DNA of 33,350 nt from Rubripirellula sp. (GCA_012270065.1 JAAXJB010000097.1:1-33350); one strand, 5' to 3'; shown: positions 7,167-15,993, counted from the first letter of the stretch. Notes: generated by a model from the letters alone, not told the origin. Numbers and translations are program-made.

Positions 7167-9703
7167 TGATTTGCCATCCCTTGGTTTGCTCCCAAAAAGA
7201 TCCTGCTATTTATCAGCGCCATCATCAGGTCGCGTACGCGGTAATCATTGTTGGCGCAGGCATCCAGTATTGACTCGATCTCGGCCCGATCTCCGAAGCG
7301 AACAGGCGTGCCAGTGGCGTAAACTGTGAACTGGTTGAGAAGATTGCGAGCGATTTGACGCGAGTCGTCCCGTAGCAGAGTCTTCAGGTCGTGGATGTTG
7401 TCAAACTGGCGACCATCGGCGAGCCTACCGCTGGCGTCCACTTTCGATGCGATCGTGTAGCTGAAATCGTGGCCGGCGCGGTCGATGCCGGACACGCGTC
7501 CTCCTGCTTCCAGGCCGCGATAGTGTGCACGCCATGCACCGAAGACATCGAAGTTTTCCAGCGCGAGACCAACGGGATCGAACTTTGCGTGACAGCCGGC
7601 GCATGTTTTTGATGCGGTGTGTTTGGCAATCAGTTCCCGAATGGTTTGCGCGCCACGGATGTCAGGTTCGACGGCAGGGATACCTGGAGGCGGCGGCGGT
7701 GGTGGCTGGCCGATGAGGCGGTCCATGATCCAGACGCCGCGCAGCACAGGCGAGGTGCTGGTGCCGTCCGCGGAAAGCTTCAGAACGGACGCCTGCGTCA
7801 GCAATCCGCCATAAGGGCTGCTCCTCGGCAGGTCAACACGCTGCAAGTTGGAACCTTTCACTTCGTCCAGTCCGTAATGCCTTGCGAGGCGATCGTTCAC
7901 GAAGGCAAAGTCTGCGTCAATCAACGAATCCACGGGAAGATTTTCGCGAATCATCGTCGCGAAAAAAGCTCGGGTCTCACGGCCCATCGACTCGACAAGG
8001 TAATCATCCAGCCGATACTCCGGATAAAGGCGAACGTTGGGGTCATCCCGGCGCAGCTCGCTCAGGTTGAGCCAGCTATTGGTGAAATGTCTGACGAAGT
8101 GATCAAAGCCGTCGCCCGCGATGAGACGTTGCGCTTGTGCTCGAAGCGTTGTCGGATCACGCAGTTTCTGGTCCTGAGCAAGCATGATTAGTTCTGCATC
8201 GGGACGCGAGTTTGTTAGAAAATGCGATAGCCGGTTGGCAATCGTGAAATGATTGTCGCTCGTCATCGGCTCGCGCAGGTACAGAGAAAGATTGGAGCAG
8301 AGAAACGCCTGATAACCGGACTGCAAGGCCTCGGCGAGCGCCTCGCCGCTGTTCAGTTCTCCTAGAATAAGTTCCTCAAATGGTGCGATGGCCTCCTCCG
8401 GCACGGGCTCACGCGCGGCAAGCTCGATGAAACGGCGTAGAAGCCGTTTGGCTTCTGCCTGCGGATTATCTGATTTCACTTCAACGCCAAGGTCATCAAA
8501 CAGCACACGATGCGAGGCGGGAGGCCACGTTTCTGGCGAGAGGGGACCTTCAATCTCGAGCCACTGGAAAGCGACGCCCGGCTGCCCGCCTTCCGGGAAG
8601 GGTGGGTAACGGTAGTACCCCGTTTTCCCCAGTGCGTCGATCTGTGGTGAGGGCAGGCCAAGCAGCCCGTATTCGATCGTCTGCCCCTCCTGCAGGTACA
8701 CGACTGTTTCGTAGACACGTTGCTCTGGCAGAATGTCGATGATGCCGCCCGTGGGTCGTACGTTCTCAGCAATGTCGTGGTTGGTTGGTTTGCGGGCACG
8801 AAACGTCATCGGCACCGAACGCGTGCCGATCTGCAGCACAAAGTCTTTCAGTTGCACCACAGAACGTGCGGAGAAACGAACACGGTATTCCCCCGATGTG
8901 TGAGCGATCACTTTGTCAGGCCACAGTGCGTATGGCCATCCGGGTGATCGAAACAGAGCCAATTCAACCGATGGATCCGGTTCATTTGTCTGCCCTTTCG
9001 GAGGTGATCTTAATTCGAGGTCGATACCCTTTGAGTCACGAGTAAAGAATAATGATTCCCTGCCGCCAGCGAGGTACCATTTGGAGGCCAACTGTTTGCC
9101 TTCGACACGGAGTTTTTCCACCGGTGGTGGATCCTTGGTGGAAACGATGGCTGAAGAAAGAGCGATTTCCACTGCATCGAGATACGCCATGAGTTGCAGA
9201 CGCGACATGTCGAGCGAGCTGGAAACCTTGTCGCAATGATGGCTTTGGCGGTCGTGAGGCAAACGGTCGAGAATGTCGAGATGCGGAAGGTGCAGGAGGT
9301 CACGCAGGTTCTGTTGGAACTCGATGCGGTTCAGACGACGCATCGGACCTCGCCCGCTTGTGGCAATTTTCGCGAGGTCTGCTGCCGCGAGAGGACGGCG
9401 CAATGCCGTGACCATCAATGCTCTTTCAGACTCGGGCAAGTCATTCGGGGTGGGCGGCATCTCCCCCTTCATAATGCGATCGTGAATTTGAATCCAGCGA
9501 TCCTGTGTGGCGCGATCCTCAAGATCAAAATCCAGCGAAGTCAGGTCCAAGTTACCTTTCTTGGACGAACCGTCGTGGCAGCCAACACAGTTCCGCTCCA
9601 ATAGTGCAGCGGCCGGCGCTGGAATCTCATCGGCATGCAGCACCGATGTGGCGAGCAGTAGGCCAAGAAAGAGTGAGAACGTGGATTGCATGATGGGATG
9701 CAT
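7163..9703 (-). CDS. Planctomycete cytochrome with PSCyt1 and DUF1587/1592/1588/1585 domains
   Basis: This 846-aa secreted protein has a signal peptide (hydrophobic about residues 8-22, ending in LHA). A c-type heme motif CVGCH (Cys39-His43) lies in a PSCyt1-like module. Then comes the DUF1587-type segment (MRRLNRIEFQQNLRDLL) and a carbohydrate-binding-like beta region (about 180-390). The DUF1592 and DUF1588 regions follow (NRLSHFLTNSRPDAEL; LTQASVLKLSADGTSTSPV). A second heme motif, CAGCH (Cys701-His705), precedes DUF1585 at the C-terminus. Domain order and length fit the family. It is transcribed toward the DUF1552 gene with a 4-base overlap. Electron transfer or polysaccharide-related oxidation in the periplasm is a reasonable inference, but substrates are unknown. 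Met5 is an alternative start. Confidence 0.9.
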   Translation of the reverse strand: MHPIMQSTFSLFLGLLLATSVLHADEIPAPAAALLERNCVGCHDGSSKKGNLDLTSLDFDLEDRATQDRWIQIHDRIMKGEMPPTPNDLPESERALMVTALRRPLAAADLAKIATSGRGPMRRLNRIEFQQNLRDLLHLPHLDILDRLPHDRQSHHCDKVSSSLDMSRLQLMAYLDAVEIALSSAIVSTKDPPPVEKLRVEGKQLASKWYLAGGRESLFFTRDSKGIDLELRSPPKGQTNEPDPSVELALFRSPGWPYALWPDKVIAHTSGEYRVRFSARSVVQLKDFVLQIGTRSVPMTFRARKPTNHDIAENVRPTGGIIDILPEQRVYETVVYLQEGQTIEYGLLGLPSPQIDALGKTGYYRYPPFPEGGQPGVAFQWLEIEGPLSPETWPPASHRVLFDDLGVEVKSDNPQAEAKRLLRRFIELAAREPVPEEAIAPFEELILGELNSGEALAEALQSGYQAFLCSNLSLYLREPMTSDNHFTIANRLSHFLTNSRPDAELIMLAQDQKLRDPTTLRAQAQRLIAGDGFDHFVRHFTNSWLNLSELRRDDPNVRLYPEYRLDDYLVESMGRETRAFFATMIRENLPVDSLIDADFAFVNDRLARHYGLDEVKGSNLQRVDLPRSSPYGGLLTQASVLKLSADGTSTSPVLRGVWIMDRLIGQPPPPPPPGIPAVEPDIRGAQTIRELIAKHTASKTCAGCHAKFDPVGLALENFDVFGAWRAHYRGLEAGGRVSGIDRAGHDFSYTIASKVDASGRLADGRQFDNIHDLKTLLRDDSRQIARNLLNQFTVYATGTPVRFGDRAEIESILDACANNDYRVRDLMMALINSRIFLGANQGMANQ

Positions 9704-9867
9704 TTGGGTGCCTTTTTCTGCGCCTTCTCACAAGGGGATGGCTTGGGAAAGCCATTTCGCTGATCGCCACACACGTCGTAGATCGCCTTTGCTTTGATGG
9801 ACGGGGCAAGAACTGCTTCTTGCCACAGTCAGTATACAAGGCCCGCGCCAACTGCGATGTCGTAGGG

Positions 9868-10053
9868 TCAAAAGACTCTCGCTTGCCACGCAGGATTTCG
9901 AGTTCGTGCAAGGGACGGATGGAACGAGATATTTATCATGCAATCCAGGCACACAGCCTCATTGCAACCTTCACAATCCTTGATTTTGTGGTCCGGAAAA
10001 GACAATTTACAAACGCCAGATGCGTAATACGAATCACTCACGTCTAATCTCAT
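9868..10053 (-). pseudogene. Possible relic of a small cysteine-rich (zinc-binding) protein
   Basis: A 61-codon minus-strand frame contains CEGCNEAVCLDCM with a further upstream Cys, a spacing that could bind zinc. The frame stops soon after (at 9868-9870). From about 9915 downward another minus-strand frame reads HELEILRGKRESFDPTTS and continues about 60 codons, as though a frameshift had split one gene. I do not recognise a family, and no Shine-Dalgarno is obvious. This is a weak call. Confidence 0.2.
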
Positions 10054-10080
10054 TGTGTCTGGCTAGATAACCATTTTCAG

Positions 10081-10116
10081 TATGGCCGCATACCGCGTTA
10101 TGGCCGCAGACCGCGT
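10081..10116. repeat. 18-bp imperfect tandem repeat with inverted partner
   Basis: TATGGCCGCATACCGCGT at 10081-10098 is followed directly by the same sequence with one change (T to G) at 10099-10116. The core ATGGCCGC then recurs inverted as GCGGCCAT at 10126-10133, so a hairpin can form. The function is unknown. Confidence 0.85.
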
Positions 10117-10176
10117 TCAAACATTGCGGCCATTACCATTGCACCCGAAAATCACTCTGCGGCTATCAACTGCAAT

Positions 10177-10195
10177 TGACACAAATATGACACAG
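10177..10195 (-). promoter_or_regulatory. Pho-box-like direct-repeat element, copy 2
   Basis: This is an exact copy of the 19-mer at 5471-5489: two 7-base repeats with a 4-base A/T spacer. The bases just before it (ACTCTGC and a following ATC-AC) also partly match copy 1, so the two regions may share ancestry. It lies about 475 bases upstream of both the minus-strand DUF1592 start and the + strand outer-membrane-factor start, which is far for a direct promoter site. Confidence 0.35.
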
Positions 10196-10672
10196 AATGG
10201 TGGGCAACAGAGCTGCGAGGAGTCACCGGAGGAATCAGAAAAGGCGAGTATGCAAGTGTCTGCACTTCTGTGCTACCTACTACAAACCAGCCAAGGGCCC
10301 CCACTTGGACTCACACTTCGCCCGGACTCACAGCTCGTCCGGATTTCCTAATCGTTAAACCCGACTTGACTGGCTTTGTTCTCTCAACCGGATGCACCCG
10401 CAGGACCGTGCAGTTGCACATCGTCGATGCGCTAGATTCACTCATCCGAAGCTGATCAATGTGGCGATTGTTCCACCTGTACGGGTGATTGCTGTCGCAA
10501 CGGTTCTTTTGAAAAGACGGGCACAATCGCATCCGTGTCGTGTGGCATGGCTGCGAAGCAGATGGACGCTCTACCCGGTATGGCAGCCATGGCTTCTGGG
10601 GCTCCGGAGAGATCCGGGGCTGAATGAAGCTTCTGGAAGGACCAACATTTGGAACCAGCAGAGGAAAAAGAG

Positions 10673-12532
10673 ATGCTTGGCAAGTGGTCTCGTGGAAAGG
10701 GTCATCAATCGTCCTCTTGGCACGCAGGGTTTCGGGGACCGGATGCAGCTATCGGATGGCTTCATGCTCGTGGCTTGGCCTGTTGTCTGGCAGCGGCTGC
10801 GATGGTCGTGTCCGGTTGTGCTTATACCGGTGGCGTGAAGGAATACATCGACAATGGATTCAAAGTCGGCCCGAACTACGCCAAGCCCGTCGCTCCGGTA
10901 GCCACCAGTTGGATTGACGAATACGACGATCAGATCAAGTCCGAGCTTCCGAACTATGCGGACTGGTGGACAACCTTCAATGACCCTGTCTTGAATGGGC
11001 TGATGGAGGAAGTTTCCAGACAGAACCTGACGCTCAAGTCGGCCGGTTTGCGGGTCATGCAGGCACGTTATATCAGGGACATCACAGCGGGAACTATTTT
11101 TCCGCAACAGCAGCAGGCCGTTGGTTCTTATCAAAGGAGTCAGTACAGCGATACGATCGCCGCTGGCTTGTTGCCTCGGAATACCGATCTGTTCAAGGTC
11201 GGATTTGATTCATTCTGGGAACTGGATGCATGGGGAAAGTTCCGGCGTGCCATCGAATCGGCTGATGCCAGCCTCGACGCATCGGTAGAGGATTATGATG
11301 CGATTCTGGTATCGCTGCTTGGTGAGACTGCCATTGCCTATGTGGATCTGAGGACAGCTCAGGAAAGACTGCGGTATGCCAAGGCAAATGTGGAGATCCA
11401 GAAAGGTTCTCTGAAACTTGCCAACCTGCGTTTTGAGGCGGGTGCAGTGAGCAAACTGGATTCGACTCAGGCGGAGACCATTCTGGCAAACACGCAGCAG
11501 TTGATTCCTCTCTTTGAAAACCAGGTGCGTGCCGCCAACAACAGTCTTTGTGTTCTGTTGGGGATTCCCCCGCGTGACTTGAGTGATCAGCTTGGTGACG
11601 GTTCCATCCCTGACTTGCCAGCAGATCTGGTGGTCGGAATTCCAGCCAACCTGCTGCGGCGTCGTCCAGACGTTCGAGCGGCAGAACGCCGTGTGGCGGC
11701 TCAGAGCGCGGCAATCGGTGTGGCAGCCGCTGATCTGTTGCCGCACCTGTCGGTGACAGGTTCTGTCTCTCTGAATGCCAACGATTTTTCGGACCTGTTC
11801 GATTCAAGCAGCTTCGGTGGGGTGATCGCTCCTGGGTTCACCTGGGACATTCTGAATTACGGCCGATTGGCTAATAACGTCAATTTGCAGAAAAGCCTTT
11901 TTCAGGATCTGGCTGTCCAATACCAGCAAACAGTGCTGAGTGCCAATTCCGAGGCGGAGACAGCGATCAATACTTTCTTGAAGTCCAAGCAGCGTCTGAT
12001 ATTCGTCGGACAGGCCGTGACTGCATCGAAGCAGTCAGTCGATTTGGCTCAAACGCAGTACAAGGAGGGATCGGTTGACTACAACCGCGTCTTCAATCTG
12101 CAGACATCACTTGTTTCAGACCAGGACAATCTGGCAAGCGTAAGAGGTGAGGTAGCTCGCAGCGTGATCGCGACTTACAAGGCACTCGGGGGGGGATGGC
12201 AAATCCGGTTCGGAAATCGCGGAGGTGGCGGCGTATCACTGGAGCAGGTTCCTGTCCCACCAGCAGAACAGGCACCGTCACAGGAAGCAGACAATTCAGC
12301 CCAGCAGGACAGCAAGCAACCGACCGCCGGGAGTGAGGCAAGTGCTGCGGATTCCCCTCAGGCAGAAGCCCCCAAGTCTGAGCCGGTCGGTGACAATGTC
12401 GACCAGCAAGGAAAAACGGGGCAGCCTGCCGGTGATGTCGATCCTACGAAGCAGCAGGTGTCGGGAAAGCCCGTCTCGGAAGTTGGTGATCCAGTAAGTG
12501 ACTTGCCCGAGGTCTTGGTCGAAAATCTTTGA
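10673..12532 (+). CDS. Outer-membrane efflux lipoprotein (TolC/OprM, NodT family)
   Basis: I chose ATG 10673 because AGAGG lies upstream at a good distance; a TTG at 10649 would add eight residues. The 619-aa protein has a long basic N-terminus, a hydrophobic stretch and a lipobox VVSGC (Cys49), so it is probably a lipoprotein. NodT-family features follow: VGPNYAKP, WWTTFNDPVLNGLM, FWELDAWGKFRRAIESADA, then after the repeat boundary LLRRRPDVRAAERRVAAQSA and ITPGFTW-like APGFTWDILNYGR. About 110 Gln/Pro/Ser/Glu-rich residues extend beyond the usual end, likely a disordered tail. No adaptor or pump gene is adjacent. The nearest candidates on this strand are the adaptors at 0.3-5.2 kb, so I infer it may serve them. 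Confidence 0.9.
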   Translation: MLGKWSRGKGHQSSSWHAGFRGPDAAIGWLHARGLACCLAAAAMVVSGCAYTGGVKEYIDNGFKVGPNYAKPVAPVATSWIDEYDDQIKSELPNYADWWTTFNDPVLNGLMEEVSRQNLTLKSAGLRVMQARYIRDITAGTIFPQQQQAVGSYQRSQYSDTIAAGLLPRNTDLFKVGFDSFWELDAWGKFRRAIESADASLDASVEDYDAILVSLLGETAIAYVDLRTAQERLRYAKANVEIQKGSLKLANLRFEAGAVSKLDSTQAETILANTQQLIPLFENQVRAANNSLCVLLGIPPRDLSDQLGDGSIPDLPADLVVGIPANLLRRRPDVRAAERRVAAQSAAIGVAAADLLPHLSVTGSVSLNANDFSDLFDSSSFGGVIAPGFTWDILNYGRLANNVNLQKSLFQDLAVQYQQTVLSANSEAETAINTFLKSKQRLIFVGQAVTASKQSVDLAQTQYKEGSVDYNRVFNLQTSLVSDQDNLASVRGEVARSVIATYKALGGGWQIRFGNRGGGGVSLEQVPVPPAEQAPSQEADNSAQQDSKQPTAGSEASAADSPQAEAPKSEPVGDNVDQQGKTGQPAGDVDPTKQQVSGKPVSEVGDPVSDLPEVLVENL

Positions 12533-12564
12533 TCAGGCAGGCACTCACTGAGGCACAGGATGAA

Positions 12565-13191
12565 ATGAAAAGCGGATGTTTTGAAACGGGAATGGATATC
12601 GTGATGATTTTTACGAAACATGGTGCCGCAGCACTGCTTGCAGTGATGATGCTTGTCAGCAGCTCGAACGCCGTCGAGCCATGCCGGACGTTTTTCGGGT
12701 GTCCCGTTCCGGATTGCATTGGCAAGTGGTGTTGCGATGATTACCGTGCCAAGTGTCCGCCATGCGTCAAAGTGCCTTTGTGTTTTGGCTGTGATGACTA
12801 CTGCAGAAAACCATCACCGCGGGTGTGTGTGCCCCTCTGTTTTCGCTGTGATGATTATTGCAGGAAATGCCCGCCACCGGTTTGCCGGCCACCCTTGCTG
12901 CTGTCAGTTCCGTGGGAAACCTGTCATGACGCGTGTGATTGCCAGAAAAAAACAGTGCTTGGGAAAAAACAAATTGGTCATGAAAATCGCACGGTGGCTG
13001 CAAAAGACCAACAGGCATTGTCTGATGCAGGAAGCGGACTTGAGAATTCGTTTCGTGTGATCGATTCTTCTTCTGATTTGAATCAATCGAGAATGGGCCG
13101 TTCCGTACAGCCCGTGGTGGGGTTTCGGAGTCCATTGATTCCGGAAACGCCCTCCAGGAACCCGGTATTCATTGAACGCGTTGATCGATGA
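12565..13191 (+). CDS. Secreted cysteine-rich protein with three 19-residue repeats
   Basis: Start ATG 12565 (AGGA just upstream) gives 208 aa; ATG 12604 is an alternative that gives a cleaner signal peptide. A hydrophobic stretch ending in SSSNA suggests export. Residues about 57-113 are three repeats of exactly 19 residues, each opening with CDDY and followed by Arg/Lys, Pro and Cys (CDDYCRKCPPPVC in the third). About 20 cysteines fall within some 80 residues. The rest is polar and featureless. I recognise no characterised family; metal binding, disulfide cross-linking or a surface role are all possible. It follows the outer-membrane factor by 32 bases, so the two are probably co-transcribed, which makes it a candidate cargo or accessory. 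Confidence 0.75.
   Translation: MKSGCFETGMDIVMIFTKHGAAALLAVMMLVSSSNAVEPCRTFFGCPVPDCIGKWCCDDYRAKCPPCVKVPLCFGCDDYCRKPSPRVCVPLCFRCDDYCRKCPPPVCRPPLLLSVPWETCHDACDCQKKTVLGKKQIGHENRTVAAKDQQALSDAGSGLENSFRVIDSSSDLNQSRMGRSVQPVVGFRSPLIPETPSRNPVFIERVDR
12733..12903 (+). repeat. Three 57-bp in-frame repeats encoding CDDY modules
   Basis: Units begin at 12733, 12790 and 12847 with an exact 57-base period. Each opens TG(C/T)GATGA(T/C)TA(C/T). The DNA has diverged more than the protein, mostly by silent changes, which suggests the repeats are kept for their amino-acid pattern. Confidence 0.85.
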
Positions 13192-13313
13192 AACGCCATG
13201 TCGTGACCCGCGTTTTCGTGCCCGGAAATTCGACTGGACAGGCTGCACATTGCTCGGCTTAGGTGACGGGAAAGTTAATCCTTTCCGGAGCCAACTGCGG
13301 GACCGTGTGATTT

Positions 13314-14435
13314 CTAGGATGGATAGTCGATGTCCAGTTCATCATCGTCGATGTCGTTATCCATGTATGCGTCATCGGTGAATTCGCCTTCACTGAATTC
13401 GTCGTCACTGAATTCGTCTTCCGAGTCTTCGTCGTCAAGAAAATGTCCTTCTTGCGAATCGTGAGCTTCGTTTGCTGGAATCGATCCCCGGTCCATCAGT
13501 TCCGCAGGCGGGCTATCATCATTTTCCGGGATCCAGCGGATGGTTGGTCGTGGAGGATCGGAAAGAGCATCAATGCATTCCATGGCCATCCAGTTGATTT
13601 CACCCGGGCCTTCTGCCGTATCACCATCTTCGACCTGTTCCTCGCTCTGCAGCATGTACAGGGAAGCACTCCGCAGGAAACCCTCAATGTCGCTCGGTTC
13701 GAAGTCTTCCGTCCTGTAAACGGCTTCGATATCAGGAAGATCAAACTGGCCATTGCCGACGGTATCCATCAAGGACCATTTTTCTGTGGCCCGAAACAGC
13801 CGCACGTTGGTCCACATGTCCAGTGGCGGCAATTCGTGGCTCCACGCATAGTTCATGCCGTGGCGGAGGCCGTCAGCATCACGAAGCACTTCGCCACCTG
13901 GGTTGAAGTAGCAGATGGCGTCGGGCATCTCCAGCAACGTTGCAACTGCTTTTGAAAGAAATTGGAGTTCCTTGAGGGGATCGTATTCTTCGGGTAACAG
14001 CGGCAAATCGTCGTCCTGTTCGTTTACATCATCCACGCCCAGGACATAGCTGATCAGAAGGCGGACGTGAGAAGTATGTTCTTTGACGTGTTCGCCACCG
14101 TCTTCCCACCCCCAGGACTGTTCGGCGGCACGTTCAAGACAACCAGGAAAGGCGAGTGGGGAGTACTGCCCAAGTGACCAGGCGACAAATCGTTCCGGTG
14201 ACTCGTCGGGGTCTCCCATGTCGTCTGGCCATGGCGAGTTGGCGGGTGTCACCAGCAGATGACCGTTGGATTTCGGTGCGTATTGATAAACCAGAGTTTG
14301 CGGCGCGTCATCGTCATCCATGGATTCGTGCTGCCCAACGCACAGAAAATCTTTCAGCTGCTTCTGTAACGCAGCAATTTCCACCGGTTTGCGAAATAGG
14401 ACACACATGCCCTGAGTGAACAATCCTTTGGCCAT
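13314..14435 (-). CDS. DUF4261 domain protein with acidic C-terminal tail
   Basis: This 373-aa cytoplasmic protein lacks a signal peptide or membrane segment. The body resembles DUF4261: an opening MAKGLFTQGMCVLFRKPVEI, then a segment WGWEDGGEHVKEHTSHVRLL and a C-terminal PDIEAVYRTEDFEPSDIEGF. The last 70 residues are extremely acidic, with repeats of the type DDEFSEGEF and long Asp/Glu runs, and are probably disordered. The family function is not known to me. Its 3' end faces the cysteine-repeat gene across 122 bases, and 238 bases separate its start from the acyltransferase gene upstream, so it may be transcribed alone. Confidence 0.75.
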   Translation of the reverse strand: MAKGLFTQGMCVLFRKPVEIAALQKQLKDFLCVGQHESMDDDDAPQTLVYQYAPKSNGHLLVTPANSPWPDDMGDPDESPERFVAWSLGQYSPLAFPGCLERAAEQSWGWEDGGEHVKEHTSHVRLLISYVLGVDDVNEQDDDLPLLPEEYDPLKELQFLSKAVATLLEMPDAICYFNPGGEVLRDADGLRHGMNYAWSHELPPLDMWTNVRLFRATEKWSLMDTVGNGQFDLPDIEAVYRTEDFEPSDIEGFLRSASLYMLQSEEQVEDGDTAEGPGEINWMAMECIDALSDPPRPTIRWIPENDDSPPAELMDRGSIPANEAHDSQEGHFLDDEDSEDEFSDDEFSEGEFTDDAYMDNDIDDDELDIDYPS

Positions 14436-14673
14436 TCTTTCCTCGAACGGAGTGCAGAACCGATCAGTTATCCGGATGTTGAACGGACCTCTCGGCTGTC
14501 AATTTTGACGCATCATAGCGAGACAAGCTGTCAGCATGAACAGGATACATCCGCGTTCTGACTAAATTCGTCATCAATCTGAAATAATCAGATCTTCGGG
14601 GCGATCAATCAATCACACAGAGATGTGCGGGATTTTGTGAGGGCAAAGGTCCAAAGTCCCGACCAGAATACGT

Positions 14674-15993
14674 TCAAGCCGCGCGACGGAATTGTCCATC
14701 CGATTCCGATTCTGAGTCCTGCGACTCAGCGTTCCTGATAGAAAGGATCGGATTGGACTCTGATGCTTCCCCTCTGTCGGCGGGCGGTGACCATTGGAAG
14801 CCCAGTAATTGCCCGAGGCGACTTCGCCTGACCAGACCCTCGTAGGTCAGCAACGAAACGCCGCTGGAGATTGCAAATGAAAAAGTAGTCTTGAGCAGCG
14901 GGTTTGTATCGGGGAGGAGCAGCTTCAGGTCCAGTTGGGTGAGGCCCAGAAGCGGATGGTGAACGATGTACACCCAGAACGAAGCAGCCGCCAGATAGCC
15001 AACAGAATTCGGAATCCTGGAGATCTTTTTGACTGAGATTCCGATCAAAAACAGGGTCGTCAACAACGCGGCAACCGCCGTCAATGTCGCCAGCAAAACT
15101 CCTGCCAGCATCGAACTGGCCTGTTGGGTTGGATCAGGAGAACTCGCCCATTGTGCAAGTTGCCATCGTCCCATCAACAAGGCTGCGATCCCAGTCATCA
15201 AAGCAGGCGCTGACAAACGTGTCGCCCACTGCCTGACCTGCATCAGTTTGGGATCGTGAATCGCAAGCAGCAGACCAAGTGTGAAAAAAATGCCGCTGTA
15301 AAGCCACTTGGCGGGAACGGGTAAAAATGAATGTTGAAACCCCCAAACAACCTGGGGCTCAAAGTAAAGCACAGCGGAGGAAGCTACAACGGTCAGAATC
15401 AAGGAAGTTCTGAGGTCGGGCTGAAAGCCTTTGATCCGTGGATACCGTCTGGTCAGGAGGGCAAGGCCTGTCAGGCAAGTGATGTAAAGAAACAGGTACT
15501 GCAGAAACCACAGGTGACTCAAGCCCCAGAGATTCTCGCCCAGTGGAGGGTCCACTTTCAGGCTCTTCAGTTTGACGGGAGAGACAAGCCCCTCGGCAAC
15601 CCAACTGCCAACCCAACAGTAAAGATCCAGTGGAAGGATCACCACAGCGCCAAACAGAAGTGGTACCAGCAACCTTCGGGCGCGTCCGCGAAAAAGCGAG
15701 CGAGGTCCGCGTTGCTTCAGCGTTCGCCAAGCAAAAAATCCTGCCAGAACCAGAAACAACGGCATGATGAACAGCTCGATCGACCAGAACAGAAGGTCGA
15801 TCGCAGTATGCGGTGTGTCGGCTACCGACCAGCTCAGGCCCGGCATCGGATGACGCAGATACGGAACGCATGCGTGCAGCAGCACGACACCCAGGGCGGC
15901 AAACGCGCGGAGGGCATCCAGCCCGGCAAAGTTGGAACGTGTTGAGGAGGCGGCGGTCGCTGAATCAGCGGCGCGGAGAGGTAGTATGTCCAT
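14674..15993 (-). CDS. Acyltransferase-3 family membrane protein
   Basis: This 439-aa integral membrane protein has about ten hydrophobic segments. The family signature GLDALRAFAALGVVLLHA with its catalytic-type His occurs near residues 24-41, followed by a polar loop with RRLLVPLLFG and a second HP-containing segment (WVYIVHHPLLGL) near residue 345. Members transfer acyl groups from the cytoplasm to surface polysaccharides, glucans or other extracellular acceptors. The middle (GLSHLWFLQYLFLY) resembles glucan succinyl-transferase (OpgC/MdoC) relatives. The substrate cannot be told from the sequence. The C-terminal 40 residues are Ser/Glu/Asp-rich. Neighbouring genes give no clear pathway; it is separated by 136 bases from the FAD oxidoreductase. 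Confidence 0.85.
   Translation of the reverse strand: MDILPLRAADSATAASSTRSNFAGLDALRAFAALGVVLLHACVPYLRHPMPGLSWSVADTPHTAIDLLFWSIELFIMPLFLVLAGFFAWRTLKQRGPRSLFRGRARRLLVPLLFGAVVILPLDLYCWVGSWVAEGLVSPVKLKSLKVDPPLGENLWGLSHLWFLQYLFLYITCLTGLALLTRRYPRIKGFQPDLRTSLILTVVASSAVLYFEPQVVWGFQHSFLPVPAKWLYSGIFFTLGLLLAIHDPKLMQVRQWATRLSAPALMTGIAALLMGRWQLAQWASSPDPTQQASSMLAGVLLATLTAVAALLTTLFLIGISVKKISRIPNSVGYLAAASFWVYIVHHPLLGLTQLDLKLLLPDTNPLLKTTFSFAISSGVSLLTYEGLVRRSRLGQLLGFQWSPPADRGEASESNPILSIRNAESQDSESESDGQFRRAA

Larger units (their letters stand above)
9704..10672. other. 969-bp region upstream of the DUF1592 and OMF genes
   Basis: This gap lies between divergent genes, so it should hold both promoters. It contains an imperfect 18-base tandem repeat (10081-10116) and the second copy of the 19-base direct repeat (10177-10195). 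On the minus strand at 9868-10053 is a short frame with closely spaced cysteines (CEGCNEAVCLDC), which might be the remnant of a zinc-binding protein gene. A different minus-strand frame continues with protein-like composition at about 9760-9915, consistent with a frameshifted relic. I see no convincing intact gene. Confidence 0.6.

Noticed and set aside
5471-10195. The cassette as a transposon or integron
   Set aside because: No transposase, integrase or terminal inverted repeats were found, and a 19-base target duplication would be unusual. I kept only the weaker recombination idea.
9704-10672. tRNA or other known RNA gene in the large gaps
   Set aside because: I looked for tRNA T-arm and acceptor-stem patterns in all gaps above 200 bases and saw none.
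13269-13286. Hairpin GGAAAG/CTTTCC between convergent genes as a terminator
   Set aside because: The 6-base stem is short and A-rich with no T-run on either side, so I could not support a terminator call.
15331-15945. 204-codon + strand frame over the acyltransferase gene
   Set aside because: It is a shadow of the acyltransferase on the opposite strand: Lys/Gln/Pro-rich, with no domain, whereas the minus-strand frame has clear membrane helices and the family signature.
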